A stretch of DNA of 64,000 nt from Oligoflexales bacterium (GCA_947494335.1 CANLUT010000002.1:186001-250000); one strand, 5' to 3'; counted from the stretch's first letter, positions 10,197-19,019 are shown. The notes: generated by a model from the sequence alone, not told the origin. Made by a program: numbers and translations.

Positions 10197-11471
10197 TCAG
10201 TTGATGGAGGTTCCGAAAACTTTAAGCGAAAACACTTTGGGGATTGGCCCTTGAGCTGGCGCCACTAACGGTGCCGTAAGCGTTTGCGCCGTATTAATGC
10301 GGGAAACATGGCAAACCTTCTGGTTTCCTGCCGCAAGATACGCCATAGCTGCATTTCCAACCGAGTCTTGGCCAATAGCAATTCCAAGACGATCTCCACA
10401 CCCGGTCTCCGTTGCCGCCATAAGCCAATCACCACGCCCCATGCGGGCAACCTTCATCCCAGTGATGGATTGAAGACTCAAGGTTGAATCGACGCTAGAC
10501 GATAACGAGGACACCTCATCGGCGGTCATCGCTTTCAAAGTCTGGGTCGGCGAGATCAGCAAGTCAGCCACAGCAAAAGTTTCTTCTTTTGTCCCTTTAA
10601 AAGAACACGGCGCATTGGGAACAAATGCCGAGATCATCGCGACCTTGGTGCCATCATTGCCAGTAAAAAGCGCAGCCACGGGAACGTCTCTGCAGGTTCG
10701 GTTCCATGTGATACTGAGAGAACGGTCTTGGTTTACCGCCAACTTTTCAGACGCTACGATCCTTAGGGTAAACAGGTTTTCCAAGCGACCTTGTTTTGGG
10801 GTAACTTGCACCTTGTCGGCTGTGAGATTCACTCCAGCAATTTGTTTGCGAACGGTTGTGCGGGGACAGGTCTTTACACCTGTCTGTGCCAACCCGTCTT
10901 TAGGCAGATTAGCAATCATCAGACTCATCTTTGGTGAACCATCACTGGCACTGGAAGGACTGAGGACAACGCCAACATAGGGTCGGCAAGTGTCTTGCCA
11001 AGAAACCGCCATACCACTACTTGAGATGGTCACATCGGTGACCTCAGACAAGCTGATCCTTTCAGCCTCGCCAAGATTTAGGGTTTTGACAGGCCTATGA
11101 CCATTCGTCTTGAGGGTGATTGTTTTTTTAACAGGAAGGGTCAGACACATTGTGTCGCTGCGATCCAGCACCGCGCCGACATAAAGACCATGCTTGGTCT
11201 CGTCAATCAGAACACCGCGCAGCGACTCGCCGCATCCCTCATCATAAGTCATCGTCACAGACTGTGACTTATCCTTCTCACTCTGAATAACGGACACAGC
11301 GACGGGTTTCAGATAGTTAAGCTTAGGAGACTGTCCCGCCACGGGAGCGCCTACAGCCGTAGGGATCAGCACGGTGTTAGACACGAAATTTATCGAAGCT
11401 GCCGTTATGATGCGCGCTGTGCGTGTGGAAAGCCAAGATCTGTAACGGACTTTAGACGGTCGAGATTGCAT
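10197..11471 (-). CDS. Secreted protein with four two-cysteine repeats, unknown function
   Basis: 424 residues. A basic start and a hydrophobic stretch (about 20-42, ending VGA) look like a signal peptide. The rest holds exactly eight cysteines in four consecutive pairs: C80/C109, C162/C202, C260/C289 and C358/C387. Three of the pairs are 29 residues apart. Each unit starts with a beta-like segment before the first cysteine (VTMTYDEGC, AVSWQDTC, SITWNRTC, MAATETGC), then a small-hydrophobic VGVVL/AALF/GIAIG strand, and closes with the second cysteine. This points to a tandem disulfide-stabilised beta domain in the periplasm or outside the cell. I recognise no family. The ATG has an AAGGA site upstream. 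Confidence 0.75.
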   Translation of the reverse strand: MQSRPSKVRYRSWLSTRTARIITAASINFVSNTVLIPTAVGAPVAGQSPKLNYLKPVAVSVIQSEKDKSQSVTMTYDEGCGESLRGVLIDETKHGLYVGAVLDRSDTMCLTLPVKKTITLKTNGHRPVKTLNLGEAERISLSEVTDVTISSSGMAVSWQDTCRPYVGVVLSPSSASDGSPKMSLMIANLPKDGLAQTGVKTCPRTTVRKQIAGVNLTADKVQVTPKQGRLENLFTLRIVASEKLAVNQDRSLSITWNRTCRDVPVAALFTGNDGTKVAMISAFVPNAPCSFKGTKEETFAVADLLISPTQTLKAMTADEVSSLSSSVDSTLSLQSITGMKVARMGRGDWLMAATETGCGDRLGIAIGQDSVGNAAMAYLAAGNQKVCHVSRINTAQTLTAPLVAPAQGPIPKVFSLKVFGTSIN

Positions 11472-11568
11472 GGTCGTCCTTCAAAGCCTAGGGGCTTCGT
11501 AGCTTGTGCGCGTTTAGTGTCTATCTTTTAAGCAGAGAGCTTATAGACCGCATTCTATTAAAAATCAA

Positions 11569-11606
11569 TATATTTTAATAATTTAATAGTATTTTATTAA
11601 AATATA
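11569..11606. repeat. Perfect AT-only inverted repeat, 13-base arms
   Basis: The arm TATATTTTAATAA (11569-11581) is repeated exactly in reverse complement at 11594-11606, around a 12-base AT-rich spacer. With no G or C in the arms it is unlikely to be an intrinsic terminator. It could be an operator for a dimeric regulator or an easily unwound element. Its position in a divergent promoter region favours a regulatory role, which is inference. Confidence 0.6.
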
Positions 11607-11680
11607 GGGGGTTACAGGTCAGCCCTCCGCTATCGATAAAGGGGGGCCGTGACCTTCGAGAGACCTGAAAACATGGATAG

Positions 11681-11709
11681 TTGCATACCTGAGATCTCTC
11701 TGATACATT
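11681..11709 (+). promoter_or_regulatory. Possible housekeeping promoter for rpmH
   Basis: TTGCAT (11681-11686) and TACATT (11704-11709) are separated by 17 bases and lie about 77 bases before the rpmH start. Each is only a partial match to the sigma-70 -35 and -10 boxes. Position and spacing support it, sequence only weakly. Confidence 0.3.
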
Positions 11710-11785
11710 GCGGGACTTCAACCGACGTGCCATCTGTTAACAAGCTGAAATAACACGTCTATTTAGTAACTGGAGTTTCCAAGTC

Positions 11786-11935
11786 ATGAAACGTACATTC
11801 CAACCACACAACAAGCGTCGCGTTCGCACTCATGGTTTCCGCGCGCGCATGAAAACCGCCTCAGGCCGCGCCGTTCTTGCACTGCGCCGCGCAAAAGGCC
11901 GCAAGAAAATTGCCGTCACTGCTTACGAGAAGTGA
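11786..11935 (+). CDS. rpmH: 50S ribosomal protein L34
   Basis: 49 residues, starting [20 protein letters not shown] and ending in a basic tail ([16 protein letters not shown]). The sequence is near consensus for L34, a small basic protein of the large ribosomal subunit. A GGAG at 11772-11775 precedes the ATG. It heads the conserved rpmH-rnpA-yidD-yidC-jag-mnmE block, in which the components of ribosome, RNase P and membrane insertion are encoded together. Confidence 0.97.
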   Translation: MKRTFQPHNKRRVRTHGFRARMKTASGRAVLALRRAKGRKKIAVTAYEK

Positions 11936-12043
11936 TTTTGATCTTTGACGCTGTCGTCAGAGATATCGATCACAACCGATGATTGATAGCCACGATTGGC
12001 TGTCAGGTCACGGTTTTCTTTTGCCTCAATCGGAAGTTTTCCC

Positions 12044-12421
12044 ATGGCGAGATTTTTAAAAACTCAACGCCTTCTCTCAAAGAAGGATTTCGATACGGCG
12101 CTCGGTGACAACAGCTTAAAGGTTGTTTGTCACGACTTTGTTCTCGTGGCCTCGAAATCGGCAAACCATGGGCCGGCCAGGTTGGGACTTATTGTTAGCG
12201 GCAAAGTAGGAAACTCCGTTGTAAGAAACCGCATCAAGAGATCCGTTCGCGACGTATTTCGCAACGAGCTTGCCATGACGCGGGAACTGTCGGGACGCAG
12301 CCTTGTTGTGATTGCGCGTCCGTCATTGGTTGATAGCGCTGGGCACGTAACGGTGAAGCTGCGAGATCATTTAAGATCTTGCTCGGCGCGCCTAGTAAAA
12401 AAGCTCGGTTCGTCACAATAG
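12044..12421 (+). CDS. rnpA: Ribonuclease P protein component
   Basis: 125 residues from the ATG at 12044 (MARFLKTQRLLSKKDF), with GGAAG ten bases upstream; an in-frame TTG at 11996 would add 16 atypical residues. The protein binds the RNase P RNA and helps it cut the 5' leader from pre-tRNAs. The family signature GNSVVRNRIKRSVRDVFR, with the RNR core, is clear, and ARLGLIVSGKVGNS is the preceding conserved strand. It lies about 108 bases after rpmH in the usual order. Confidence 0.95.
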   Translation: MARFLKTQRLLSKKDFDTALGDNSLKVVCHDFVLVASKSANHGPARLGLIVSGKVGNSVVRNRIKRSVRDVFRNELAMTRELSGRSLVVIARPSLVDSAGHVTVKLRDHLRSCSARLVKKLGSSQ

Positions 12422-12438
12422 ATGAACCCTAGGATCGA

Positions 12439-12666
12439 GTGTTTGAATTGATGAATTTGTTTTTTTTAGCTCTTGTTCGCCTATACCAAATTTTCCTTTC
12501 TCCTATTTTTGTTGCTCTCGGTGTTGGCTGTCGTTTCTACCCATCCTGCTCTCAGTATGCAGTTGGGTGCTTGGAACAAGATCCGTGTCCGAGAGCTTTG
12601 TTTAAAATTACACGCCGCCTTTGTAAGTGCGGCCCGTGGCATCCCGGGGGAGTAGACCTACCATGA
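12439..12666 (+). CDS. yidD: Membrane protein insertion efficiency factor YidD
   Basis: 75 residues with the family core YQIFLSPIFVALGVGCRFYPSCSQYAVGCLE and a C-terminal CKCGPWHPGGVDLP. It is a small peripheral membrane protein that assists YidC in membrane protein insertion. The start is taken as GTG at 12439; ATG at 12451 is a close alternative. Its stop codon overlaps the yidC start as ATGA (12663-12666), indicating translational coupling. Confidence 0.93.
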   Translation: MFELMNLFFLALVRLYQIFLSPIFVALGVGCRFYPSCSQYAVGCLEQDPCPRALFKITRRLCKCGPWHPGGVDLP

Positions 12667-14339
12667 AAAGCCAAGAGCGAGATCTGAACAGCCAAAAGGG
12701 CACATTCATTGCGATTGCCCTGTGTGTTGCTTTGTACCTCGCATGGAATCAGTATCTGCAAAAGAAATATCCAAACTTCGGTCAACCAACAAAGACCGTA
12801 GCTACTGAGACCAGTTCCGCTCCTAAGTCAGACCAATCGGTCACGACGTCCACGACCGTTGAAAGCAAAGCTCCAGCTCCAGCAGCAGAAGTTCCCGCTC
12901 AAGTTCTACCAACAGCCATGCCTGCTTCGGATCTTGTTTTTGAAACGGATGACGTGACTTTTACGTTCACCCAGGAACTGGGATCTCTGTCGTCGGCTAA
13001 ATTGAAAGACTACAGACTTAATAATAAAAAAGACGATCAAACTCAGGTTGAGCTATTTGCACGGCCTGCGGCGATCCAAGCCTATGCAAACCAAGCACCA
13101 ACTCGTACGGGCAGTTTGCCCTTTAATGGACAAAAGACTGAAGACGGGATCAAATTTTCCAGAACAGATGGCCCGTGGCTGATTGATCAGGTGTGGACAC
13201 TTCCTAAATCTGGTTATGCTGGCAAGCTTACGGTGACCTACACGAATACATCGTCTGAACCAAAACCTTTAGTTTCCACACTGCTTGCCGAGTTTGGAGA
13301 ATCAACAGAACAATCCAAGTCAAGTTTTTTGGCTCCAGGTCAGCCCGAGGAGAAACCACGCTTTCTCACTCAGACGGATGGCTCCGATGAATTCACGTAT
13401 CTTGAGGACTTCTGTAAAGATCAGTCAATGAATGTCTCATTCAAAGACAAAAAGTTGGACTTTTTTGGTTTCGATACGCACTACTTCGCCTTTGCCATGG
13501 TGCCAAAAGACAAGTCGAGCTACCGCACTTCTTTTTCTGGTCGCGGCTCACAAACCACACCACTGTGCGAAATCCTTACGGCGGCAACGGCTGATTTTGG
13601 CATGATTGCACCCAATGCAAATGCCACTATCAATTATGATGTTTGGTTTGGCCCTAAAGACGTGGAGTTACTCACTGCATTTAATCCACACCTTAAGACA
13701 ACACTTGGGCTTGGTTGGCTTGATATGATTGCTCATCCACTCCTCTTGGCAATCAAAGGTCTCTACAAATTCACCGGCAATTACGGGATTGCCATCATTT
13801 TACTCACAGTTCTACTGAAAGTGCTCTTCTTCCCATTAACCAAGCAGGCTGCTCACAGTGCGGCACGCATGAAGAAGCTCACTCCTGAAATGAACAAAAT
13901 CAAAGAGCGCTTTAAAAGCGACCAGCAGCGCACACAGATGGAGCTCATGAAATTCATGAGCACTCATAAAATCAACCCAATGAAGGGCTGTTTGCCGATT
14001 CTGCCTACTATTCCGGTATTCTTTGCACTGTTTAGGGTTCTCTCGGCGTCCATTGATCTACGCCACGCTCCCTTTTATGGTTGGATCACCGACCTTTCGG
14101 TTAAGGATCCGTTCTTTATAACGCCACTCATCTTAACAGGATTGATGTACGTACAGCAAAAACTGACGCCGATGACTGGCATGGATCCCACTCAAGAAAA
14201 AATCATGACATTTATGCCAATTATTTTTGGTGTCATGATGATCACGCTGCCATCAGGACTCGTACTTTACATGCTTGCCAACACGATTATGTCCATTGCA
14301 CAGCAGCAGTATTTAAATAGGAAGTTCGCGAACATCTAG
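12663..14339 (+). CDS. yidC: Membrane protein insertase YidC (Oxa1 family)
   Basis: 558 residues. There is an N-terminal membrane helix (GTFIAIALCVALYLAW), a low-complexity Pro/Ala/Ser linker and a large periplasmic beta domain (about 95-345), as in Gram-negative YidC. The C-terminal Oxa1 core follows with TGNYGIAIILLTVLLKVLFFPL, MKGCLPILPTIPVFFALFRVL and a final pair of helices. It inserts membrane proteins with or without SecYEG. The start at 12663 is set by overlap with yidD; an upstream in-frame ATG at 12627 would run inside yidD. The gene is followed by jag after 46 bases. Confidence 0.97.
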   Translation: MKSQERDLNSQKGTFIAIALCVALYLAWNQYLQKKYPNFGQPTKTVATETSSAPKSDQSVTTSTTVESKAPAPAAEVPAQVLPTAMPASDLVFETDDVTFTFTQELGSLSSAKLKDYRLNNKKDDQTQVELFARPAAIQAYANQAPTRTGSLPFNGQKTEDGIKFSRTDGPWLIDQVWTLPKSGYAGKLTVTYTNTSSEPKPLVSTLLAEFGESTEQSKSSFLAPGQPEEKPRFLTQTDGSDEFTYLEDFCKDQSMNVSFKDKKLDFFGFDTHYFAFAMVPKDKSSYRTSFSGRGSQTTPLCEILTAATADFGMIAPNANATINYDVWFGPKDVELLTAFNPHLKTTLGLGWLDMIAHPLLLAIKGLYKFTGNYGIAIILLTVLLKVLFFPLTKQAAHSAARMKKLTPEMNKIKERFKSDQQRTQMELMKFMSTHKINPMKGCLPILPTIPVFFALFRVLSASIDLRHAPFYGWITDLSVKDPFFITPLILTGLMYVQQKLTPMTGMDPTQEKIMTFMPIIFGVMMITLPSGLVLYMLANTIMSIAQQQYLNRKFANI

Positions 14340-14385
14340 GGTTCGCTCACAAATAGCAACGAACGAAACAAACAGGAGTCACAAC

Positions 14386-15309
14386 ATGAACACAACCAGA
14401 AACACGACACCCATCCGAATCGAAGCAAAGTCTGTCGAGCAGGCTATTACATTAGCCTGCGTCAAACTCAATGTTTCCAAGGAAGGCCTTGAATTCAAGG
14501 TCCTAAAAGAGCCAAAAGCAGGTCTTGTCAGCTTTTTCATGGGTGCCAAAGCAGAAATCGAAGCTTGGCCAAAATCCGGGCCAGCTCGCGGTGGACGTCA
14601 CGAGAGAGGTGATCGCAAAGGCGCAGAGCAAGGTGGACGCGACGGAAATCGCGAGGGCGGACGCAATCAAGGTCGCGGTGGACGAGATGATCGCCGCCAG
14701 CATGCAAAAGGTAACGGCAAAGATCGTCACGAGCGTCCTCGTCGCGAGGAAAGAGCTCCTCGTGAAGAGCGCGCGCCGGCTGAACCACTAGCACCAGAAG
14801 TTCAAGCACAGCTAGAAAAAGATATTTGCCAATTCTGTAAAGAACTTTGCGAAAAAATTGTCGGAGAAACCGTCTCCGTAACGTCGGCCATGACCGATGG
14901 CAAACTAAAACTTGAAGTGGACAACGCAGCTATCGCTGAGATCATCCAAACTAATACTAAATTTGTTGAAAGCTTGGAGCACTTGCTTCGTAAAAAGCCA
15001 CGCCACCTAAAACAAGAACTTCCTTTCCGCATTTTCATCGATGCTCAAGGAAGTCGCAAGGGTCGCGAGGAAGAACTTATTCGTATCGCAAAAGAAAAGG
15101 CCGACGAGGTTGCAGCTACTGGCCAAAAGTGCGTGCTTGACTACAAGAGCGCAGCAGACCGCAAAATCATTCACATGGCTTTGGAAAATGACACCCGCGT
15201 CTATACTAAGTCCATTGGTAATGGCCCAAGCCGCAAACTCATGATCCTTGTTTCCCGCGGCAAAAAGAACGACCAAAATTCTGAATCCAATTCGGAAGCC
15301 AACGCCTAA
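14386..15309 (+). CDS. jag: Jag/KhpB RNA-binding protein (Jag_N, KH, R3H)
   Basis: 307 residues. The Jag_N domain (about 9-60) includes SVEQAITLACVKLNVSKEGLEFKVL and LVSFFMGAKAEIE. A very basic Arg/Gly-rich linker (about 65-130) follows, with many RGG/GGR steps; then a KH-like region (about 140-225) and an R3H domain (about 235-292) with the R-x3-H signature (R259, H263). The family binds RNA and is linked to cell-shape and division control in other bacteria. An AACAGGAGTC ribosome site precedes the ATG. The RGG-like linker is more pronounced than in familiar Jag proteins and probably adds RNA affinity. Confidence 0.92.
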   Translation: MNTTRNTTPIRIEAKSVEQAITLACVKLNVSKEGLEFKVLKEPKAGLVSFFMGAKAEIEAWPKSGPARGGRHERGDRKGAEQGGRDGNREGGRNQGRGGRDDRRQHAKGNGKDRHERPRREERAPREERAPAEPLAPEVQAQLEKDICQFCKELCEKIVGETVSVTSAMTDGKLKLEVDNAAIAEIIQTNTKFVESLEHLLRKKPRHLKQELPFRIFIDAQGSRKGREEELIRIAKEKADEVAATGQKCVLDYKSAADRKIIHMALENDTRVYTKSIGNGPSRKLMILVSRGKKNDQNSESNSEANA

Positions 15310-15332
15310 TAAGCTATTGGCTTTAAGCCTCA

Positions 15333-16694
15333 ATGCTTCGTCCTGCAGACGAATATCCCATCGCAGCACTTGCCAGCGGCTCCGGACCCGGAGCCGTTGG
15401 TGTTATCCGTCTATCTGGTGTGGGTGCGTTGGAAGTCGTCAAACCAGCACTGGGTGGCGTCTCAACCATCAAGGAAAGACAAACATCCCTTCGGACTTTT
15501 AGAGATCCAAAATCTGGTGAAGTCATTGACGACCTGGTTGCTGTCTTCTTTAAAGGTCCTAATTCATTTACTGGTCAGGATACCGTTGAACTTTACTGTC
15601 ACGGTGGCAGCTATATTATCCAGCGCATCCTTGGAGCCCTGTATGAGTGTGGAGCTCGGCCTGCCGTGGCCGGGGAATTCACCAAACGGGCCCTACTGAA
15701 CGGCAAACTTGATCTCACGGCGGCTGAAGGAATTAAAGATCTTGTTGAGGCGCAGTCCAGGCAGCAGTGGCTTTCTGGAAGACAGCTTTACTCCGGCAAA
15801 CTCAAACATGGCATCGACGGTCTTCGTCGCGAGGCAATTGAAGTGATGGCCTATTTAGAAGCCATGATCGATTTCCCCGACGAAGGTGATACGTCCCATG
15901 TTGCACTTAATGACGTGAGACGTCGCCTGCAGAAAGTCGCAGCGAGCATTGAAAGTCTTGTGTCGACATTTGAAAGCGGACAGGTCGCAAGTCGCGGCCT
16001 GATGGTGGCACTTGTCGGAGCTCCTAATGCTGGAAAATCCACGCTTCTAAATACACTGCTTGGCAAACAAAGAGCCATTGTCAGTGCCATTGCCGGAACA
16101 ACCAGAGACTACATTGAAGAGCCATGTTTGATTGATGGGCGCCTAGTGCGGCTAGTCGACACAGCTGGAATTCGAGAAACAGAGGATGTCATCGAAAAAG
16201 AAGGTGTGGCTTTATCAAAAAAACTTCTTGAGGAGGCTGATGTTGTTTTAGCCTTAATTGCGTCTGATTCTAGCGACAGTGAGCGCAAGGCTTTCAAAGA
16301 GGCTCTGCAGTACATTCAAAAAACCGTCATTCATGTTCTGACAAAATCAGACTTAAGTAGCCCACCCTGGCTTGATAGCAACATGCTCTCTATTAGCTGC
16401 AAAGTGGACTCTGGATTAAAAGAACTGAAGAAAAGGCTTTCTGACATTGTCGATCATCATCTTCAAGGTCTTGAAGAACAGCCTTTTTTGACTTCGTTAC
16501 GCCAAAGACAGGCCCTCATTAAAGCCCAGACATCTCTTAAGAGGTTTTTTGAGCAGGACTCTCAAGGAGCTGGCCACGAGGTGCTAGCCTTTGAATTGCA
16601 GGAGGCCGCTCGCGCCATGTCTTCCGTGATTGGAGATATCTCCAACGAGGATATCCTCGATAAAGTCTTCAGCGAATTCTGTATCGGTAAATAA
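15333..16694 (+). CDS. mnmE: tRNA modification GTPase MnmE
   Basis: 453 residues, normal length. With MnmG it builds the cmnm5/mnm5 group on U34 of certain tRNAs. The N-terminal formyl-THF-binding domain (PIAALASGSGPGAVGVIRLSG, CHGGSYIIQRIL) is followed by helices and a G domain with G1 GAPNAGKST (229-236), AGTTRDYIEE, DTAGIRET and TKSD. The protein ends with the invariant FCIGK, whose cysteine is needed for activity. It closes the rpmH-yidC block and converges on the lipase-like gene with 22 bases between stops. Its partner mnmG is not in the window. Confidence 0.97.
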   Translation: MLRPADEYPIAALASGSGPGAVGVIRLSGVGALEVVKPALGGVSTIKERQTSLRTFRDPKSGEVIDDLVAVFFKGPNSFTGQDTVELYCHGGSYIIQRILGALYECGARPAVAGEFTKRALLNGKLDLTAAEGIKDLVEAQSRQQWLSGRQLYSGKLKHGIDGLRREAIEVMAYLEAMIDFPDEGDTSHVALNDVRRRLQKVAASIESLVSTFESGQVASRGLMVALVGAPNAGKSTLLNTLLGKQRAIVSAIAGTTRDYIEEPCLIDGRLVRLVDTAGIRETEDVIEKEGVALSKKLLEEADVVLALIASDSSDSERKAFKEALQYIQKTVIHVLTKSDLSSPPWLDSNMLSISCKVDSGLKELKKRLSDIVDHHLQGLEEQPFLTSLRQRQALIKAQTSLKRFFEQDSQGAGHEVLAFELQEAARAMSSVIGDISNEDILDKVFSEFCIGK

Positions 16695-16716
16695 TTTTTC
16701 TGATGATTGATAAAAC

Positions 16717-17778
16717 TTATTTATACTCATCAATTTCGCGATTGATACGTCTAATGTAATTTCCCATGAGATGATCATCAAGAAACTTAGGCCACTCAAT
16801 TCCACCCATGACTCGGATATGATCTGGCATGACCTGACCTTGGGGCAGGTTTTTTGTCTGCTCCAAAAACTCTTGATAGGCCTCTTCGTCGGCTGTCAGC
16901 TCTTTGGGAATATCAGCTTCGGCGACTTCCGGCTTGCCAGAGCCATGGCCACCTGTAGCCAGATAGCGGTCTGGCCTAAAATCGACGTTCCCATTGCGAA
17001 GCCAAACAAGGGATCCAAAGTGTTTCATCCAGAAGGGAACTTTAGCCACAAGATCTGTTTCATTGACGACCCTGTAGTAGACATTAATAAATGTATTCCT
17101 CATTTTTTTAGCGAGAACTGCATCTGCAAATAAAGGCTGTCCAAAGGTAACCACTTTATGCATGTCGGGGCCATCGCCAATCCAACGCTCAAATTTTGAT
17201 TTGTAAGCAAAAACTCCAGCCAAGGCTCCGCCGAGACTATGGCCCGTCACCCAAAAGTTTTTACGAGAAACCCCCTCCCGCTTAAGAGCACGGATAACCT
17301 GGGTGTAAAGATTTGTTGCCGCCGTATAAAAACCTTTATGGACGGCACCATCGCTTTTCAAATTCACAGTCGAGGCCTTAAAGTTGACCATCCAGTCCCG
17401 GAAACTTTTCATATCTGTGCCGCGAAACACCAAAACCGCACACTTGTCATTGGTCATCAGATATCCATACATGGAATCATAGACAAAGTGCTCAACATTT
17501 GGGTAACCCCACGATTTCGCCTTTTGTTCGACTCCAGCTGCGTTAAGATATGCGGCCTCACTTGCCTCAGCCAGAGAGCCAATAATTTTCCACGTTAATA
17601 AATCAAGCTGCTCAGCTCCCGATGAACCCATGACTGGCAAGGTGCTACTGCCGAACAGACATGCCTCCTCACGATTACCACTAAATTCTCGAAGCTGAGA
17701 CTGGTCGTTTCTTGATTTGCATTGATTCATTAGTAATAGAGAGAAAAGCGATATGACTGCGATCCGAATCGTCTTCAT
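16717..17778 (-). CDS. Lipase class 3 family lipoprotein
   Basis: 353 residues. The N-terminus MKTIRIAVISLFSLLLMNQC suggests export with a lipid-modified Cys20, although the lipobox is weak. Two hallmarks of class 3 (Rhizopus-type) lipases are present: VLVFRGTDM (about 115-123) and the nucleophile elbow GHSLGGALAG (S181). The downstream region includes VVTFGQPLFAD, the usual segment that precedes the catalytic Asp. It should be an esterase or lipase acting in the periplasm or on the cell surface; the substrate is unknown. It starts at ATG 17778 and is the gene downstream of the GYF_2-like gene on the same strand. Confidence 0.85.
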   Translation of the reverse strand: MKTIRIAVISLFSLLLMNQCKSRNDQSQLREFSGNREEACLFGSSTLPVMGSSGAEQLDLLTWKIIGSLAEASEAAYLNAAGVEQKAKSWGYPNVEHFVYDSMYGYLMTNDKCAVLVFRGTDMKSFRDWMVNFKASTVNLKSDGAVHKGFYTAATNLYTQVIRALKREGVSRKNFWVTGHSLGGALAGVFAYKSKFERWIGDGPDMHKVVTFGQPLFADAVLAKKMRNTFINVYYRVVNETDLVAKVPFWMKHFGSLVWLRNGNVDFRPDRYLATGGHGSGKPEVAEADIPKELTADEEAYQEFLEQTKNLPQGQVMPDHIRVMGGIEWPKFLDDHLMGNYIRRINREIDEYK

Positions 17779-17810
17779 CCACGATCACCTTTCGCTTATA
17801 GAGACTTACT

Positions 17811-18821
17811 TCAGCGCGCGACGCTGTGATAAACGTGCAGACGCCAATGACGATTTAACGCAGCCTGAATCATACCGATGTATAGCGGTGGGAATATGGC
17901 TGCAACCGTTGCAACCCAAGGGTTGACCGTACGGTAGCCGTTTTGCTCCTCCATTTGGCAAACCATCCGTGCAACAAGATAGGCTAAAACCAAATGAACA
18001 CCGGGGATCATACACATCCACATCGGAACGACAAAATTCATACGACTAGCACCATTAAGATGCCAACTAACGTCCTCACTGGTTTTTGCGAGCCAAGCCC
18101 ACCAATAAACACCGAGAGTTAGCGGAAAAAATATCGCAGCTCTGACTACCGGGGAGGCTGGACGTCCAAGTCTCAAGCGACTTGCCACCTGTAAATACTG
18201 CTGATCAAAGCTGATGGGCTGGCCAACGTTAGAGGCGTTCGCTTGATGCTTTAATGCCTGCTTAGCTTGTTTCTGAGCAAGCTTTTTCGAACGCCGCTCA
18301 TCTTCAAGTATCCGCTTTTTTTCCTTTGCAGAGAGTTTTTTTACTGGTTGCGATATTTCTGTAGATTCGGAGTTTTGTACAAACTTCGCCTTGTCGCTGA
18401 CAGATGGAACTGTGTTTGTTAAATCTTTTTGCGCTCTACTGATAGCGCTGATATCACGCTGATCAAGATTTATAGCAGATGCCAGATTTTCTTGGACCCT
18501 CGGCCCTACCTGTTTAGGAACAACAGTGGGCATGTCGACCACAGGTGTTGATCTTGCCTCAGCCAAATAATCAGAATATCGACCAGCCATGGCATGAATC
18601 GCAGCAAAATCTTGAAGAGGGTACCACTGCGAAAATCCTTTGCGGCTGACCATTCTTGCCTGACCAGAATCGGTTTTTTCTGTCCTAGAAAATGCATCTC
18701 GGGCCTCAAGAGGACCGACGACATTGCCATCTTCAAATACGTACCATCCGCCAACCCATGAACTGTTTTTGTCCTGAGTCGCCGAGCCGTTAGACCGTCC
18801 TGAAGACTGCTCACCAGCCAT
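17811..18821 (-). CDS. Membrane protein with GYF_2-like N-terminus and three-TM DUF4234-like C-terminus
   Basis: 336 residues from the ATG at 18821, chosen because AAGGAGG lies seven bases upstream; a longer frame to 19049 would run into the pgm start. Residues 26-75 (GWYVFEDGNVVGPLEARDAF ... QWYPLQDF) match the pattern of GYF_2/DUF4339 domains, which are thought to bind peptides. A Lys-rich coiled coil covers about 160-195. The last 110 residues hold three predicted membrane helices (about 227-245, 263-286, 300-320) resembling DUF4234. The combination suggests a membrane-anchored adaptor. It is divergent from pgm. Confidence 0.7.
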   Translation of the reverse strand: MAGEQSSGRSNGSATQDKNSSWVGGWYVFEDGNVVGPLEARDAFSRTEKTDSGQARMVSRKGFSQWYPLQDFAAIHAMAGRYSDYLAEARSTPVVDMPTVVPKQVGPRVQENLASAINLDQRDISAISRAQKDLTNTVPSVSDKAKFVQNSESTEISQPVKKLSAKEKKRILEDERRSKKLAQKQAKQALKHQANASNVGQPISFDQQYLQVASRLRLGRPASPVVRAAIFFPLTLGVYWWAWLAKTSEDVSWHLNGASRMNFVVPMWMCMIPGVHLVLAYLVARMVCQMEEQNGYRTVNPWVATVAAIFPPLYIGMIQAALNRHWRLHVYHSVAR

Positions 18822-19019
18822 ACATCGCCTCCTTGGCAATGGTTTTAATTGTAATTGCGGATGCTTTAGACCATATTTTAGCCGATAGGCTGGCTCGGGC
18901 ACAACAAAAACCCCGCCTGACCAACCTCTAAGTGATCCCAATTTTCCGACTGTTCGGATAATATTCACTCTCCCCCAGGGATGTCCGTCGTCGATTAACT
19001 TTTTGGAGGCACCGTCGTT

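Larger units (their letters stand above)
11472..11785. other. Divergent regulatory region between the secreted-protein gene and rpmH
   Basis: This 314-base stretch carries no convincing gene. It separates two divergently read genes, so it should hold promoters in both directions. Its left half is strongly AT-rich and contains a perfect 13-base inverted repeat (11569-11606). The right half is the leader of rpmH. I searched by eye for DnaA boxes close to TTATCCACA and saw none. Confidence 0.6.

Noticed and set aside
11640-11785. Replication origin beside rpmH
   Set aside because: No DnaA box near TTATCCACA was seen, and dnaA and mnmG are absent from the window.
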